A stretch of 64,000 bases of DNA from Rhodamnia argentea (GCF_020921035.1 NC_063158.1:1904001-1968000), one strand, 5' to 3'. Counted from the stretch's first letter, positions 11,986-23,756 are shown. A program made the numbers and translations. The notes: a model not told the origin generated them from the sequence alone.

Positions 11986-12426
11986 GACTAAATTACACTA
12001 CTAGTATCAAAATTTGTGTATAATGCTTCCTTTAGTGCCAAAACTGTCAAAACAATTATTTAAGTGCCAACTTTTTTAAAAACAATTACTTAAGTGCTAA
12101 CTTTTTTTAAAAACGATCACTTCTGAGCCAATTTTGATTTGAACTAGCGTGGCTAGCGGGAAATCCGACATGGCCTATTTTTTTTATTAATATTTGAGCT
12201 GATGTGGCCCGTCACAATTGGCATTGAAGTGTGTTTTTAAAAAAATTTGGCACTTAAAGTAATCATTTTTTTTTAAAAAATTAATACTTAAATGGTCATT
12301 TTGAAAGTTTTGATACTGAAATGATCGTTTTTTAAAAAATTTGGTACTTAAATGATTATTTTGAAACTTTTGACACTAAAGTGAGTACCATACATAAGTT
12401 TTGACATTTGTAGTGTATTTATGTCT
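11986..12426. mobile_element. Mutator-type foldback MITE with exact target duplication
   Basis: TGATATTTAG lies at both edges (11976-11985 and 12426-12435; nine of these bases are unambiguous). The arms pair (ACTAAATTACACTAC versus ACATAAATACACTAC). Inside, short units of about 30 bp (TTAAGTGCCAA..) repeat on the left and reappear inverted on the right, the same unit seen in the terminal repeats of the two large MULEs. It lies in the 1.4-kb gap between the C45 gene and the 3' end of the coiled-coil gene. Confidence 0.7.
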
Positions 12427-12435
12427 GATATTTAG

Positions 12436-13003
12436 TTTCACAGGTCATGGAACTTGGCCACGCCAAGTTTCACAGCCACGCCAACACCGAAGAGGTTCCT
12501 AATAGATGTCTCATTTCCCTTATCAAACAGGAACAACCTGCGGCAACCATAATAGCACTAACAGAAACAATAATAACTATGCTAAAACACTTCTGTTTAC
12601 CACAAGAGCTTATGGTATGCCTCAACACAGAAATATAGATCCGAAACCGTTCCAAAGAGTATGCGATTTCTCTCGTAATCATCCGCAACATGGATGACTC
12701 CAAGCAGAAGTGCACCGTGAAAGGAACCTCAACGGACCATGATGTGACCAATACAGACTCCTAATTTTTCCAGATTTCATTTGTGAAATACTCAATTCTG
12801 TACTGCTCTATATCGGTATTACAAGGGTATTCATACTCTTGAACAAGAAACAGAACGCACCATCAGAAAAGAAGAAGTGGAGAACCATAATCACAGTTGA
12901 GACTCGAGAGTATTGGGAATGATATACACGGGCTAGGAATTTGGGAAATGGACTGACAGCCGCAGCCTCCATTTGCCAGTTCCTCCTCATACAACTCAAT
13001 GCT
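12436..13003. other. Intergenic / 3' region of coiled-coil gene
   Basis: No domain in the small frames at 12447-12751. Probably holds the 3' UTR of the minus-strand gene ending at 13004; the polyadenylation point cannot be set from sequence alone. Confidence 0.3.
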
Positions 13004-16000
13004 TTACACCATTGAGAAACCTCTGGAAGCTCTTAACCGTGAGCGTTGCCCCTTTGACCTCGCTTCCATAAGCTTTGCTTTCAAAGTATTCTCCTTTATG
13101 ACAGGCGGTAATTTTGAAGATGACTCTGATACATCTGGATCAATGGATGACTGTTTCACCATCCATGGTCGTACTGGACTTGCCTGAGTCCTCCACGCAG
13201 AGTTACTGCATGAAGCCTCCCCAAAGTCAACATCGGGATGGACAGAACCTCCACTTGACAACTTTAATTGACTCTTTATGAAGTCATCCAGCATGGAATT
13301 TGCAGTTAAACTGCGGACTTCAGATTTGTTCTTTCTTTCATGACTAAACTCATCCGTTGCTTCACGGTTGTCCAATTTGTGGGTACTGGTAACCTCAACT
13401 GGGCTTCCATCACCCCTTTTATCCCTTGTGGTGCCGGCTTTTTCAGACTTAGCCTGAAAACTGGATGGATTCTGAGCTTTCCTCCTCCCACGAGGTGTGC
13501 GCTTTTTCTTGGTTAGCTCTGTTTCGACTTTGTCATCAGTATTATTATCCAAGGCTTCTTCCTCATATGCCTTAAACTCACCGTGGGTTTGTCGATTAAG
13601 CTCAAAACAATTAGAATCACTTCCATCAGAATCGTCTTCATCACCCAGATCTTGAGGCGCGCTTACAACCTCATTCAGAGGAACAGATTCAAGTGAATTT
13701 CGCCGTTCCCTTGGCAATGTGTTGTCGACACTCTTAAGGGCATCCTTCCTTTTAGCTTGAAGGAATGTCTCAATTTCGAAGCTCAATTTGTCCACAACGG
13801 AGCTCTTTTCTGCAGAACCACTTTGGGCTCCTTCTAACTTCATCTGCATCCGCTCATCAAGCCATGATTCAGATATATGGAGAATCAAACGGTCACGTTC
13901 AGATCCTCCAGCCCAATCCTCATCATACCTTTGTTTCAATGAATGAACCTCATGTTCATAGCCTCTTATACCAACAGCAAACTCATCACAGAGATCTTCC
14001 AATAGTTTCCTTGATTTTCTCTCCTGTTCCAGCTCTTTCAAGGCATGAGAAAGAGAAGATTTTGCATCAGAAAGTTCTCGAGCTAACTTACGGTGTAGGC
14101 TCTCTGAACGCTTTCTTAACTTCCTCTCATCTTCTAGCTCATCTCTTGCTGACTGAACAGCAGCATGAATTCGATCTTGTTCCTTCCCCTTCCGAACTAT
14201 TTTATCTTCCGAAATTTGCTTCATCAAAGCATCTATCTCATGCCGATCAGCTTGTTGGTCCCGAAGCAACTCTTTAATCCGGACACGGGCATGATCAAGC
14301 TCCATCTTCAATGCTTTTATCAGTGATATATTGGATGCATGCTGCTCTTCCAAGCTCCAAATACGGTTTAGTACTTTTAGAAGTTCTGTTGATGTTTTGA
14401 GGCTGTAATGTGGCTCATTAACTCTTCTTTTAAAGTCTAAAGAACTAGAAGGAGTGACTGCTGGGTTATATGGAGTTACCTGCAACAGCATGGTAATTTG
14501 AGTCATTATGCCCTTGTTAACATTACGTACATAGTATCGCTAATACTTGAAAAGCCTTAGGCAGCGACAGAGCCATGGTAGCGACGAACTGAGAAGCTCT
14601 ATACAATAAGCTCATTAACGGAATTGTGCAAAAGGTTTAAGTAAATTTGTGCAATTTAAATTACAGAACCCAGAGTTTTAATGAAGAATGGTCTCAAAAA
14701 CGGTGCCTTATACAAAGATGTTCAGTCTGTCCAAGAGGAGAAGAACATGAAATGTTCAAGTGGTGCATTCAATTCTCCTGTCAATGAAAAGATATTCTGC
14801 ACGCTAATCAACACAAAAGGATGACCAGTTTATTTATGAGAAAGGAACAAACATAAACGGTCTGTTGTAGTTTGGCCAACATATTACTAAATTATGGTCC
14901 TTTCTACCTCAATGCTTAGATGAAAGAAAACAGGCAGATGTTCTACGAGTAGACAATACTCAACCCTAATGCATCAAAACACAATTCTCTTTACTCTAGA
15001 GCTGGAACTAAACTTAAAAGCAGAATCACCTCCATCGAACTACCATAACTTGCTGGGGAAACAGGCTGTATGGCGCGATTATTTCTTTCAATTGATCGAT
15101 GATGTTGCATCAGAGATGCCGCGACGTGCCTCCTTAAACTGCTTGTACTCTCTGGCTGTTAGATGGCATAACCCAACTTAGTAAATTTGCAAGAGTACCT
15201 CGTCGGCTATGTCCCATACTGAACTAATGAACAGTAATAACAACAGAAAGCATCTATCATGAAGATTGCTGCACTGAGATTAAGATGAACAAATGAAGGA
15301 TCTAGCGATTCAGATTAATATGACAACAGCATAATTGCTTTTAGATGTCGGAGAAACTAGGGTGGTAAAGAAGCAGAGATATCTATACCCTACTTGCTTC
15401 TGACGTGCAATTAGCTGAATTAGACCTTGGCTGAACTAATTCACATTTACAGACCAAAAAGGAGGGCAACCTTGACAACAGTTAACAAGAACATGTCCGA
15501 GAAGAGACTGTTCTTTCCGTCAAATTTTCCTAGTCGACACACAAAAGTGCAGTTTCTTGACTGGAGCAGCCAAGCACAGATGGGTCAAGCATCAATGGAA
15601 CCCTGAAGCTGCTTGAGGCCTTACTGATGCCATTTTAGGATCATAAAGAGATGCAGACTGAAATACCCTCGTGAGTGTTTCTCCAGACACAGAGACCAAA
15701 GACAGCCCCAGTCACACAGAACTCCAGTGGACACACCATACGAAGAGCGATACAAGACTGGTCATGATCTCACAAACGGAGCAAAACACAAACATCGGAA
15801 ACAAAAACACAATAGATAACCCTCTAACAGATAAAACCAGGACGAACTACAAGAAACACAGTCCCAGCCATTACAAACCCAGATCACAAAAGCCAATCAA
15901 GAAGCCAAAGCATGCACCTGTTCAGGAGAACTCGGAGAAGGATCGGCCAAAAAGTGAGAGAGCTCAAACCCACCGCCGCCATCCTTGTCCTTGCGGAGGC

Positions 16001-16309
16001 GGCGCAGCCCAAGGGGAATATGACCAAGATTGCCATTGTGGGGGTGCATTCCGGAAGAGGCCAGGTAGTGAGTGAACTCCCAGAGAGCAGCTGCGAGCTT
16101 TCTTGCAGAAATACGATGACAAGAGGAAGAGGAAGAAGGGTTGGAGCCAGACGAGGAGGCAATGATAGCTCCACGCGCAAAGAACTCGAGTCTCACAGGA
16201 GTGCTGGGGCCACCACATCTTTTGCTTAGAATTACGCCCCTCCTTAACTTTTCTCCCAAATTTTCCTCCTTTTCTGCTGCCTCTTCCCCACTTTTCCCTG
16301 CCCTTCTCA

Positions 16310-16310
<1 letters not shown>
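13004..16310 (-). CDS. Coiled-coil protein, At5g41620-like (USO1-like)
   Basis: Three exons on the minus strand: 16310-15918, 15155-15030 and 14479-13004 (stop TAA at 13006-13004), in phase, giving 664 residues. Exon 1 carries the family's N-terminal marks KLRRGVILSKRCGGPSTP, RISARKLAAALWEF and FELSHFLADP. The 42-codon middle exon has SSLRRHVAASLMQHHRSIE and QPVSPASYGSS. Exon 3 opens with VTPYNPAVTPSSSLDFK, then KTSTELLKVLNRIWSLEEQ and about 200 residues of charged coiled coil up to EVHSLKQRYDEDW. After that comes a low-complexity acidic/basic tail. The family is plant-wide, annotated as intracellular-transport USO1-like; its molecular role is not established. I chose the ATG at 16310 rather than 16352: the extra residues (SRERERERE) are only a translated CT repeat in the 5' leader. 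Confidence 0.88.

Positions 16311-16313
<3 letters not shown>

Positions 16314-16346
<33 letters not shown>
16314..16346. repeat. (CT)n microsatellite in 5' leader
   Basis: About 16 CT units directly upstream of the coiled-coil gene's start codon (GA on its sense strand). CT/GA repeats are common in plant 5' leaders. A second broken CT tract lies at 16460-16490. Confidence 0.85.
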
Positions 16347-16349
<3 letters not shown>

Positions 16350-16936
16350 CATCCATTTTCTTTTCTTGGGTTTTGAAAAAAGAAATCCTTTCTTTACCTT
16401 TGCCCCTCTTTGTCGGGGACTTGGGGATCACTGTGCGGGAGAAGTTTACTTCAATGCTGATCTCTCTCTCTCCCTCTCTCCCCCTCTCCCTGTGTTTTCC
16501 TCTGTTTTGTCACAGTAGTTCTTCTTCCCTCTGAGTCTGGTTCTCCAGAGAACTTTGACGTCTTCTTGACAGCTTTGTTCGACAGCTTCCCCAGACATCC
16601 ATCCGTTGCCCTCTGTATTGAATAATACTGATCAGGGAAAGAGGAAAGTGAAAGCCGGTTCGGTCGGATCCAGGTCGGCCTGCAAGAAGGCCCCCCTGCG
16701 TATTGCTACCCGCCAAATTCAGGTGTCACCGGCTTATTACTTCGGCCAGCGATGAGAGAGGACCGATGCTTCACAGTCCCGATGGGCTCAAATCCTGGCT
16801 CCAGTTATCAGAAGGGTATGATCAAGCCGAGTCGAACAAATAAAACTGCCGGGTGCAGACTTGACTCGACTCCTCTATTTGGTGCTCAAAATTAGATTCT
16901 TGTCCGATCCGATGTTGATTTCCTTAGCCGAGCTCT
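16347..16936 (-). promoter_or_regulatory. Promoter/5' region of coiled-coil gene
   Basis: No open frame with a domain. Pyrimidine-rich blocks (16440-16520) on the plus strand would be a GA-rich leader in the gene's sense. No clear TATA box. Confidence 0.3.
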
Positions 16937-16947
16937 ATTAGCATAGA

Positions 16948-17409
16948 TTTTTTTTTTTTGATCAAAACAAAAGCTTTCATTAGATAGAAGGGCGGGCAGA
17001 ATGTCCAGCCATGACATCAAAGCAAAGTAAATCCCAAAAAGGTTGGGGAGGCTTAGCTAGCCAATTAGGAGGGAAAAAACTAAACGATGTGTTTTTATAA
17101 TCCAATCTACGCATGAATTAGTTTCGCGCGGATTAAAGGCTACAGATACCCATGGAAGTTGGGCTAATAATTCTTTGCAATCCACCGAGAGGTTGCGGAT
17201 AGACCATGGAGCTTGGGCCGGATCTGATAAGGAACTGAGCTATCAACCACCGATAAGCAATCGGAGATTAACTCAACCTTCTCTTCGTGCAAATCACTTC
17301 CAAAAGCACTTCTTCTCTCGGATCTATTTCTTTCACGCTCGAACCCCTTCAAGAAACGAAGACCCTCTCTCATGGCTAGGGTTTCGGCTATGCGAGGGGT
17401 CTTTGCTCG
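16948..17409 (-). mobile_element. 5'-truncated LINE, 3' end with RNase H remnant
   Basis: The T-run at 16948-16959 is the poly(A) tail read on the minus strand. The minus strand also shows remnants of the plant LINE RNase H (RVT_3) domain, including ELISDCLSVVD, then AKELLAQLPWVSVAFNPRE and SCVDWIIKTHR. ATTAGCATAGA is repeated exactly at both edges (16937-16947 and 17410-17420); with flanking bases the match is 14 of 15. A poly(A) tail, 5' truncation and a target duplication of this length are the marks of target-primed reverse transcription. Stops and frameshifts show it is dead. Confidence 0.75.
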
Positions 17410-17420
17410 ATTAGCATAGA

Positions 17421-18279
17421 AATTAAGATGCTCGAATTCCCGCTCGATAACTCTTGAGAGTCGTCGAGCTAAATATTCCCAAGTTTGAGCTCAACTTTAC
17501 CAAAATTCTTGAGTAGCTCAAGTTTGAGCCCAATTCCAATGAGAGTTGATATTGAGTTATCCTAAATAGAATTCAAGCTGCTCAGAGTAGCATGATTCAA
17601 TTTTATCATTTCTTAGACAAAAACATATTTTTCTATTGGGCCTGCGATTAGCTAGAAGCTCTAAAAATTGCAGTAATTCCGTAACAATTATAGTTCATCA
17701 CTGTAATGATCCAGCCCGTTCAACACAAGCCGAGTTTTTCTAATGAGTATTCTGAGTAACTCACTCAAAGTATTGACCATTTGAGGGTAAGTGTTAACTT
17801 ATAAATCAATAACAAGAACTTTCTCAAGGTTTCCCACGTGAAATGGATTATTTCTCGGGATGGAAGGGGGGTTTTTGCCAATACCACCAGATAAGTCCTC
17901 CAAGATGTGCCTCAAGATATGGTTGCTAGGAGTCGAACCTAGGACCTCATCGGTTTAACTGTCTAAGGCCCAATGTGTCTCACTAACTCGTTCGATGCCT
18001 AATTGGCATGATATCTAATGCTTTTCAACTTCAAATAAATGAATAAAAGATGAGCAGTTTTTTTTTTTTTTGAAAAATGTAAAATCACCCTTTTTATATT
18101 TGAGCGACATGATGTATTCATCAATCTATTAAACTTAAAAGATAGACTCCCAATGGTATCTTCACAATGACATGGATAGAGATTTTCATTCCACGAAAGT
18201 ATCTTCTTTTCTTAGCATTTGTTTTTAGCGTGGCGTGACTCAACGATATATGTTCCACTCTTGTATATGAGCGAATTAG
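17421..18279. other. No supportable gene; dispersed-repeat segment
   Basis: At 17740-18010 is a segment with GGAGTCGAACCTAGGACCTC, a motif common in plant intergenic repeats and similar to a tRNA B box. There is no cloverleaf around it, so it is not a tRNA gene. Confidence 0.35.
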
Positions 18280-18598
18280 CTTGACAATTCGTGTGGTGAA
18301 AAAATATGGGAAACGAGAGCCATTTACACTCTTTCTAGTCCTGGAATGGGATATGATCCAATTCAATCAAAAGAAAACATTAATTTATTTACTTAGGTTT
18401 TGTTTGTTTCGCAAACAAAAAAATTTATATGAAAAATACTTTAATAAAATAATAGCTAATGAATGAAGGAAAGTAATGTCCATCGTTTATGAAAAAGTTA
18501 AAGATAATTTCAATTAACAAAAAATTTTTAGTGATATAAATGATATTTTTAGAAAAATATTTTTAAAATTAATTATTTTTTACAAAATAAACGTAACT
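18280..18598. repeat. Duplicated segment, uninterrupted copy, ending in a foldback MITE
   Basis: The run ACTCTTTCTAGTC..GGAATGGGATATGATCCAATTC..ACATTAATTTATTTACTTAGG recurs at 19288-19339 plus 20403-20428. In that second copy a 1.06-kb element splits it. The MITE at 18396-18598 (ends GTTTTGTTTGTTTCGC / reverse complement GTTACGTTTATTTT) is the same family as the one at 20429. This copy therefore serves as an empty-site reference. Confidence 0.65.
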
Positions 18599-19330
18599 TC
18601 ACTTTTGTAATTAGCCGAATCCACGGTTGTGTGATATGAACTAATTAGCCGAAGGTATGGGGCTCGCTTTAATATACCCGTATTCGCGGCACCATTAAAG
18701 ATATGGCGGTTGTGTGATCCAATGCTTTGTGCTCAATTTCCAATAATGTTTAAGGAATGTACAGGCGCCAGTCTAAATGGGCTGGTTTTGTTGATGTGGG
18801 CCTAGCATGGGGGCTTTCTGGGCCTGTTGGAAGGCCCAACAAAACAGGCCATAGGATAATTTCCTCTCTTATTAATGGTTTTTGGTTTTTAATAAATAAC
18901 GAACTGAGCACAAAAGTCCAGAGTTATTGGAGGCTCCAACGCAAAAAAGAGAGGAGGAACGAGGACGTAAAGTTAAAATTGGCAATATTTTGGATTTGAG
19001 AGCTTGCCGACCCGAGGTGCTTTCAATTAATGCATGCAGTATTTCTTGCATTTTTTTTAATGGAATATGAACTAATTCAATCCAAAGAAAACATTGGTGG
19101 GAATGAATAGCAGAAGCCCGATACCTTCGCCCGGGAAGATCACCAAGAGGAAGGCCAAGTCCGAGCCCGTTAATATATTCAATCAAACCCACCTTCACTC
19201 AAAAGCTTAAGCTAATGAGTTATGGGCCAACATGGGTATATTAAGTGCTTTACACCACTTCGATTCTCCGATATAGGATTTCTTTAACACTCTTTCTAGT
19301 CTTGGAATGGGATATGACCCAATTCGATCA
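18599..19330. other. No supportable gene
   Basis: Mixed intergenic sequence. A third, shorter copy of the duplicated GGAATATGAACTAATTCAAT..AAAGAAAACATT segment is at 19062-19095. The 108-codon minus frame at 19198-18872 has no recognisable domain. Confidence 0.35.
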
Positions 19331-19339
19331 AAATAAAAT

Positions 19340-20402
19340 GGGAAAAGTTCAAATAAGGGCTTGAAGTATTTTCATTTTCTCAAATAAGGGCTTGAAGTGA
19401 ACTTTGTTTCAATTGAGGGCCACAAGTGGCCATAGATTTTCAAAAAAGGGCTTGACCTAAAGGGTATTTTTGTCATTTCTCTCTTTTGATTTTTTGACCT
19501 TTTTTTTCTTTGTTTTTTCATTTTTCATTTTTAATTAAAAAATTGAAAAAAAAAAAAAATGGAACACAAGCCTCCCTTCCCGCCTGGTTGCCTGCCTTAG
19601 CCCAAATTTGGTTAGGGATCGCTAGCCCTTGCCCTAACCAAGCCCCCCAAGCCGAAGATGTTCAAAAGCTGCCATGATAAGAACGAGGATGCATGCTGGA
19701 TTTGTCGAAATTGCACTTCCGGAGATATGCCCCTTTATCTTGTCGTCCTCAATCTCTCCATTCCATTTAGAACAAAGTTGATCGTGATGATGCAATGACC
19801 TCCGCACTCGAGTCCTGCCGATTCTTTTACGCGGTCAAAAATGTCCTCCTTCCATTGCTATAGCTCCTCAATAATAGCTTCTTTATTAGTTGTCTCTACC
19901 ACCCAAACGAGATCCTCATATTCTTCCTTCGCTATCGTCCCCAATTCAAAACCTAGAAGTAGAGCCGCCTGGTCGGGGTGAGGGCCGACAACCCTCGCCT
20001 CTAGTTAGCGGGGTTGCCGGCCCTTCCGAGGAGTTGGTAACTCGGCGAGTGTTCACTGACGCCCATACCAGTGGCGTTTGTGTGTGTAATTTCTTTTATT
20101 TTTTAAATTCTTAAAAAAATAGAAAAAAGAAAAGACAAAGAAAAGAGAAAAATTCTTACCAAAAAAAAAAAAAAAGAAAAGAGAAAAAAATAATAAAAAA
20201 AGGGAAATGACAACAAGGTCCTTGAGACCAGGCCCATTTTTGAGACTTATGGCTACTTCCGGCATTTACTTGAAACAAAATTTACTTCGGGCCTTTATTT
20301 GAGAAAATGATGGCAATTCAAACCCTTATTTGAAACAAGATTCACATCGGACCCTTATTTATGATAATGAATGCACTTCGGGCCTTTATGTGGAATTTTC
20401 TC
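19340..20402. mobile_element. Foldback element with perfect 9-bp target duplication
   Basis: AAATAAAAT flanks both sides (19331-19339 and 20403-20411). The ends are GGGAAAAGTTC and, reversed, GAGAAAATTCC. The arms hold several units of the type AAATAAGGGCTTGAAGT on the left and ACTTCGGGCCTTTATTTGA on the right. Length 1063 bp, no transposase. The 9-bp duplication and GGGAAAA ends fit a Mutator-type non-autonomous element. The uninterrupted paralogous site is at about 18365-18380. Confidence 0.8.
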
Positions 20403-20659
20403 AAATAAAATATTAATTTATTTACTTAGGCTCCACTTGTTTCGTGAAAAATAAATTATTTGGAGAATACTTTGAAAAATATCATCGCTTATATCACTTA
20501 CAAAAATGAATGAATGAAAATACTTTTTATCGTTCAAGCAAATATTTAGATATAAGCTATTACTAATGACAATTTTTTTTTTCAGTTAATGATTAATTTA
20601 CGTAATATAAATGATCATTTTTAAAAAAATAGTTTTTAAATTATTTATTTTTTGCGAAA

Positions 20660-22349
20660 TGTCGCGACCTTAAAAAAAAACAAGTTTCCATATTTAGGTT
20701 AATGGATTACCGGATTAATTAATTAAATTAATTAACCTAGTTCGAGCTCTCCCAAGCTCTACCAAATCGCAACTTATGGTTCATGTGATTATCTTGGAAA
20801 AGATTTTTTATTTTTGGAGCCGCCACTAATCATTTTTGGTAGGTTGATTAGAAACCTAAATAAAATAGCGGGAGAACTATTTTATTCTTTTAACCCGGAT
20901 ATTAAGTGTCCTGGGGACTTGGTTACGTCTGGGTCTACTCTAACGCCCTTTTCGCTACCATTTTCATGAAAAAAATATGATTTGGCAATTTTGATGGATT
21001 CCTTTGATGTTCAAAGGTTACGTTTTTTTTGAGTTTTTATTCTTATGATTTTTTTTTTTAGTTTTTGTTTATTTTCAAAATAAAGAAATTACATGAAATT
21101 GAGATTAAATAGGTTTAAGATTACTCTCCACTTTGAGCTCTCGTACCAAACTTATGCTCCGGGCTTGTCTTGACATTGGACCGGTTCGGTGGCTTGTTAG
21201 ACCAAGAAGTCTCGTGGTCCTATCTCTCATTTATGCTTCTTTTTTCATCTTGCTATAATTCCATGAGACTCTGTAAATTAAGAAAAGACTAAACTGAGTG
21301 CAATTAATTTGAACCAAGCCAGAGAAAGTAAGAGGACTTAGCTTTAGTGGAGGAAATTGCTTTGACAAATTAATCATCGGGACGGATGCAATCTAGGCGT
21401 TGATCTTCTCTCCGTTTTTGCTTTCCTTCTATTCTTGTACCATTGATGTCTCATCATTGATATGCAACTGTTATTTAACATAAAACGTAGAGAAATCGGT
21501 GTAGAAAATCTGGGCTAATTTGTATATGAACTTAGAGGACATTAGGAAATCACTTAGCTTTCCTTTGCTGCGGCGAGCTTGAATGATGGGGATGCACTTG
21601 TGGCTTGTGTTGGTCGGTGCAGAAATTGGCAATGGTAGCACCGAGCTTCAAAACTCTCATACCATCTCAAAACTCTCTTCAAATTTTCACTCTAAAACTC
21701 CTCTCAAGAGCTCTCTAAATTCTCTATCACCCAAAAAATTCTCCTCCTCTTCAAGAACTTTTCTTCTTTTATAGACAAAATTCTTCATCCCCCATTCTTC
21801 ATCTTCATTTCCCCATCTTCCATTTTTATCCTCTCTTCTTCATCTTCATTTCTCCATCTTCCATTTCCATCTTCTCTTCTTCATCTTCATTTCCTCATCT
21901 TCCATTTTCATCTTCTCTTCTTCATCTTCATCTTCTCTTCTTCACCTTCATTTCTCCATCTTCCATTTTCATCTTCTCTTCTTCACCTTCTCTTCATTAT
22001 CTTCTCTTCATCATCTTCCTTTCTCCATTATCTTCTCTTCGTCATCTTCCTTTCTCCATCTTCTCTTCATCACTTCCTCTTCTCTTGGTATTTGCAATAC
22101 AGTCCCTGAGATTCTAGTATTTGCAATACGGTCCCCGAGAAAATATTTCTTTCAAGCCCAAATATTCTTGGTACATTTTTCACCCCATGTCTAGTCTAGA
22201 AGCATGCTAAATTAAGTGTTCCGCTTGCCCAATTATATGCCAATGCAATGTACGCTAAAAATAAATATGTGAGATAATTTTTATTTAGAACTAAAATTAG
22301 TTCTAATTTTTATGCAAACAATAGATTAGTCAAAATTTAGGTGTCAACA
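20660..22349 (+). mobile_element. Solo LTR (Ty3/gypsy-type, Tat/Ogre-like), 1690 bp
   Basis: It begins TGTCGCGACC and ends GGTGTCAACA, flanked by the exact 5-bp duplication CGAAA (20655-20659, 22350-22354). The block GGAGCCGCCACTAATC..TAGGTTGATTAGAAACC..AGCGGGAGAACTATTTTATT at about 20815-20890 is typical of the LTR start of long plant gypsy elements. A TATA-like TTTTATAGAC lies at 21765-21775. There is no internal coding region or second LTR, so it is the product of LTR-LTR recombination. Strand is taken from the TATA and LTR motif order. Confidence 0.8.
21783..22085. repeat. CTTC-rich minisatellite inside the solo LTR
   Basis: About seven degenerate tandem units, roughly 41 bp long at first (TTCTTCATCTTCATTT + CTCCATCTTCCATTTTCAT) and shorter toward the right. 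It follows the likely TATA box of the LTR and would form a pyrimidine-rich leader of the element's RNA. Confidence 0.75.
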
Positions 22350-22364
22350 CGAAATAAACGTGAT

Positions 22365-22674
22365 TGTTTCATACTCAACAATGATAGATGCTTGGTTTTG
22401 ATTGTTCTAGTTTTTTACGCATGTTAATTTGACTTCACTTCTTTTTAGTTTTTGTGTGTCGAGAAGGAGGATGTTGGGGTAGGAGTACCTTAGACAAACC
22501 ATGTGTTGTCATTTTTTTTTTGCTTTTTAGGAACTTAATGCAATGGTTTGAATGTCACTACTTGGGTGGTATCTACGTGGAAGTGCAATTGAACTATAGA
22601 TACGTAGGAATATGTCTTAATGCTAGAGGAGATTATGTTTGTTCAGCATTACCTTATGAACTAGATATTTATTC
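22365..22674. other. Left flank of MULE-1; unassigned open frame
   Basis: A frame from 22454 crosses into the MULE terminal repeat. Its first part (QWFECHYLGGIYVEVQLNYR..) looks protein-like but I do not recognise it. Sequence right of MULE-1 (30319 on) should be its continuation and shows no obvious coding, so I leave it uncalled. Confidence 0.3.
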
Positions 22675-23756
22675 CTCACAGTTGGGGAAAAGGACACTTT
22701 TGGTGTCAAAAGTTGTATACAGAGATCACTTTGGTGCTAAAAGTTTTAATCGGATCACTTTAGTGCCAACTGGGAGACACCATGATCCTCTTGGTGCCTC
22801 CGATGAGAATTTTCGGCGAAAAATAATACGTGACTTTTTGAATTAAAATTTTTTGCTAAGCTGGAAATTTTTTGAGAAATCCATCCACGCGGACTTGAGA
22901 AAACGATGTTGTTTCATCCGACGTGGCACCACGTCTAAAAACGGCATTGTTTTCTTCAATTAAGATGTCGAGTGCTCCCCTAGCATAGAGATCCCCGCAA
23001 CGTTCGACCAAACCCTCCTTCCCAAAAAAAAAAAGTCTACTTGTTCTCCTTCATGAAACAAAAGACGGTGCCATTCCCCTTCACAGTCCCATCACTCGTT
23101 GGCAGTTGCTGGCTCTTTCGCTCGCCTTTGTAGCTTGGATCTTGTATAGGTTATGCCTAGCTTCCTCGATTGCTCACGAAATGAATGGAAAAGAGAAATT
23201 AGGCCTCCGATCGTATAGAAAAATGAGAGCTTTGGTAAGTGGAGCAAAATTAACACTTCATAGGGCTTTTTTTGTCCATGTTTTGGGTAAGAATGAGAGG
23301 GTCATGTGGCGCTCTTGGACAAATGCGCATAAAGTCAGGGCTTGATGGGACCTCCATGTGAAAGAACTAGGGCTTGGTGGTACACCCAATCTATTGCGCC
23401 TAAAAGATAGAGCTCGGTGGGAACCTCAAGATAACTTTTGTGGCGTTTATGATAAATTATTAGGGGTTTTTTCACTTGTAGGGACCTCTATGGGAAAAAA
23501 AATTGGGTGTTTCTTGCATTGGTCTCTATTGTGTATATAAAAAAAAGGAGCTCGGTGGGGACCTTCCCAGTATATTTGTGACAATTTCTTAGCCTTTGTT
23601 GCTCGGTGGGGACCTCCATGTTATAATTTTTTTGTCTTTACTTGATTTGTTGTCCGTTGCTAGAGAAGTTGCGTTGTGGTCCCAATACATAATAACTTTT
23701 TTCTTCCTTTGTTGTAGTATCGGCATGGGAGACAAGCAACATATTGTAGCCATTAT

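Larger units (their letters stand above)
20429..22364. mobile_element. Foldback MITE split by a solo LTR
   Basis: The left arm starts GGCTCCACTTGTTTCGTG at 20429. The right arm is cut: TTTATTTTTTGCGAAA ends at 20659 and TAAACGTGATT resumes after 22354. Joining the two sides and dropping one CGAAA gives a right arm matching the related MITE at 18396-18598. Without the insertion it is about 240 bp. Confidence 0.65.

Noticed and set aside
17930..17960. tRNA-like B box (GGAGTCGAACCTAGGACC)
   Set aside because: No A box at the right distance and no acceptor stem pairing; a common motif of plant dispersed repeats.
20053..20265. Phe/Leu-rich open frame on minus
   Set aside because: Translated poly(A)/poly(T) tracts inside a foldback element.
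21783..22085. CRISPR-like evenly spaced repeat
   Set aside because: Units are contiguous and degenerate without unique spacers; it is a minisatellite in an LTR of a plant genome.
22454..22846. 130-codon open frame crossing the MULE-1 left end
   Set aside because: Runs through a transposon terminus, so it cannot be one ancestral gene; the first part is unrecognised.
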